A DNA stretch of 64,000 nucleotides from Daphnia pulex. Taxonomy: Eukaryota; Arthropoda; Branchiopoda; Diplostraca; Daphniidae. Numbering within the stretch: the first letter of the stretch is position 1; every line of letters starts with the position of its first letter. Positions 63,150 to 64,000 of this stretch are shown piece after piece. Location: the NCBI RefSeq assembly GCF_021134715.1, contig NC_060028.1, forward strand, positions 828,501-892,500, in the 5' to 3' direction. The translations under genes were made by a program, and so were the position numbers. The notes under the pieces are model-generated. The model did no database searches, was not told where the DNA came from, and was given only the letters and a program-made list of their open reading frames with translations.

Positions 63150-64000
63150 AATGGTAAATATTCTGTTTCTACATGGAGTTTTGTATTATTTTTTCTGTTC
63201 GTTAATATGCTAGTTATTATTGGAAATTCATGTTCCAATTATTTACCTTCTAGTCAACTATGGCGTCGTGCTGCTGTTGGCTGTTGTATCCTTGACGGTT
63301 AAGTCGACCACTGGTGTACCGATGTCTCGGGGGAATGTGGATACCAAACCGCGACGCCGCCGTCTTATAACACAACAGCAAACGCAACAACCGGTTACTT
63401 CACCACCAATTCCCTGGAGTATAATCCACAACTGATGTCCCGAACTACTACACCGAGGCCCCAAAGTATAACTCCGCCCCGAGTTACACCACCAAGGAAC
63501 CGTTGTTACTACACCACCAAGGCACCGGAGTAACTACACCACCAAGGCACCGGAGTAACTACACCACCAAGGCACCGGAGTAACTACACCACCAAGGCAC
63601 CGGAGTAACTACACCACCAAGGCACCGGAGTTACTACACCACCAAGGCACCGGAGTTACTACACCACCAAGGCACCGGAGTTACTACACCACCAAGGCAC
63701 CGGAGTTACTACACCACCAAGGCACCGGAGTTACTACACCACCAAGGCACCGGAGTTACTACACCACCAAGGCACCGGAGTTACTACACCACCAAGGCAC
63801 CGGAGTTACTACACCACCAAGGCACCGGAGTTACTACACCACCAAGGCACCGGAGTTACTACACCACCAAGGCACCGGAGTTACTACACCACCACGTATG
63901 CTGCCCAAGCCTTTTACACCGAGGCCTAAGTACTACTCCGTTCCCAGCTACTTCACCAAGGCTACAGCTTATTACGCCACCAAAGCGGGCAAATACTACA
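63150..64000 (+). pseudogene. Tyr/Thr-rich secreted repeat protein, broken copy c (runs off the window)
   Basis: Begins directly after copy b without its own TATA box: an ATG with donor GTAAAT at 63155, intron to TTCTAG at 63249-63254, then exon 2 with NYGVVLLLAVVSLTVKSTTGVP. The signal-peptide phase does not fit the upstream ATG. After PMSRG the frame shifts away from GYQTATPPSYNTTANATTGY. The repeat part is dominated by the 25-bp minisatellite and continues past it with TTYAAQAFYTEA-like coding before the window ends. Confidence 0.65.
63506..63893 (+). repeat. 25-bp minisatellite, 15 units
   Basis: Fifteen near-perfect units of TACACCACCAAGGCACCGGAG plus four linker bases, with exact 25-bp spacing; CACCGGAG ends at 63530, 63555 and so on to 63880. 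The first four units are followed by TAAC, the other eleven by TTAC. The unit is a 24-bp coding repeat (YYTTKAPE) with one extra base, so reading frame advances by one at each unit. Confidence 0.98.

Overview
The window looks like nuclear DNA of a cladoceran crustacean, most probably a Daphnia species. Introns are short (often 57-110 bp) with GT..AG ends. Cuticle proteins carry the arthropod chitin-binding Rebers-Riddiford domain. There is a kinase-plus-ankyrin gene and Tyr/Thr-rich repeat proteins of a type I associate with Daphnia. Species was inferred from protein style, not from a database match.

Layout. 1-8.7 kb: three small cuticle genes. Two of them (2506-3015 and 7971-8477, minus) are near-identical paralogs inside a roughly 2 kb segmental duplication, and a third (4523-5245, plus) lies between. 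9.6 kb: a tRNA-Cys gene. 11.6-12.6 kb: an intronless rhodopsin-like GPCR. 15.2-22.7 kb: a dense housekeeping block with GET1/WRB (plus), NUDC (minus), a small single-pass membrane protein gene nested antisense inside a NUDC intron, and a TAB2/TAB3 homolog (plus) divergent from NUDC. 23.8-28.9 kb: a three-exon gene (minus) for a secreted, roughly 1,130-residue Pro/Val/Glu-rich repeat protein. 28.9-34.1 kb: non-coding. 34.1-37.4 kb: two tandem paralogous four-transmembrane genes (minus). 37.4-43.4 kb: non-coding. 43.4-47.2 kb: a small Lys-rich gene of likely mobile-element origin, duplicated exon-like fragments and tRNA-derived SINE-like copies. 47.4-51.3 kb and 58.9-60.5 kb: two decayed copies of a VEGFR/PDGFR-like receptor tyrosine kinase. 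53.2-55.7 kb, between them: an intact Ser/Thr kinase with 11 ankyrin-type repeats of 37 residues. 61.4-64.0 kb: a chain of broken Tyr/Thr-rich protein genes ending in a 25-bp minisatellite grown from a 24-bp coding repeat.

How the parts relate. GET1 inserts tail-anchored proteins into the ER, and the nested gene next to it encodes a protein with tail-anchored topology; any functional link is inference. The cuticle, Pro/Val/Glu-rich and Tyr-rich proteins are all secreted and probably build extracellular material. The right third is a duplication-rich accessory region where genes are copied, broken and tandemly expanded. Several lesions there could be assembly indels, and this is flagged where relevant.
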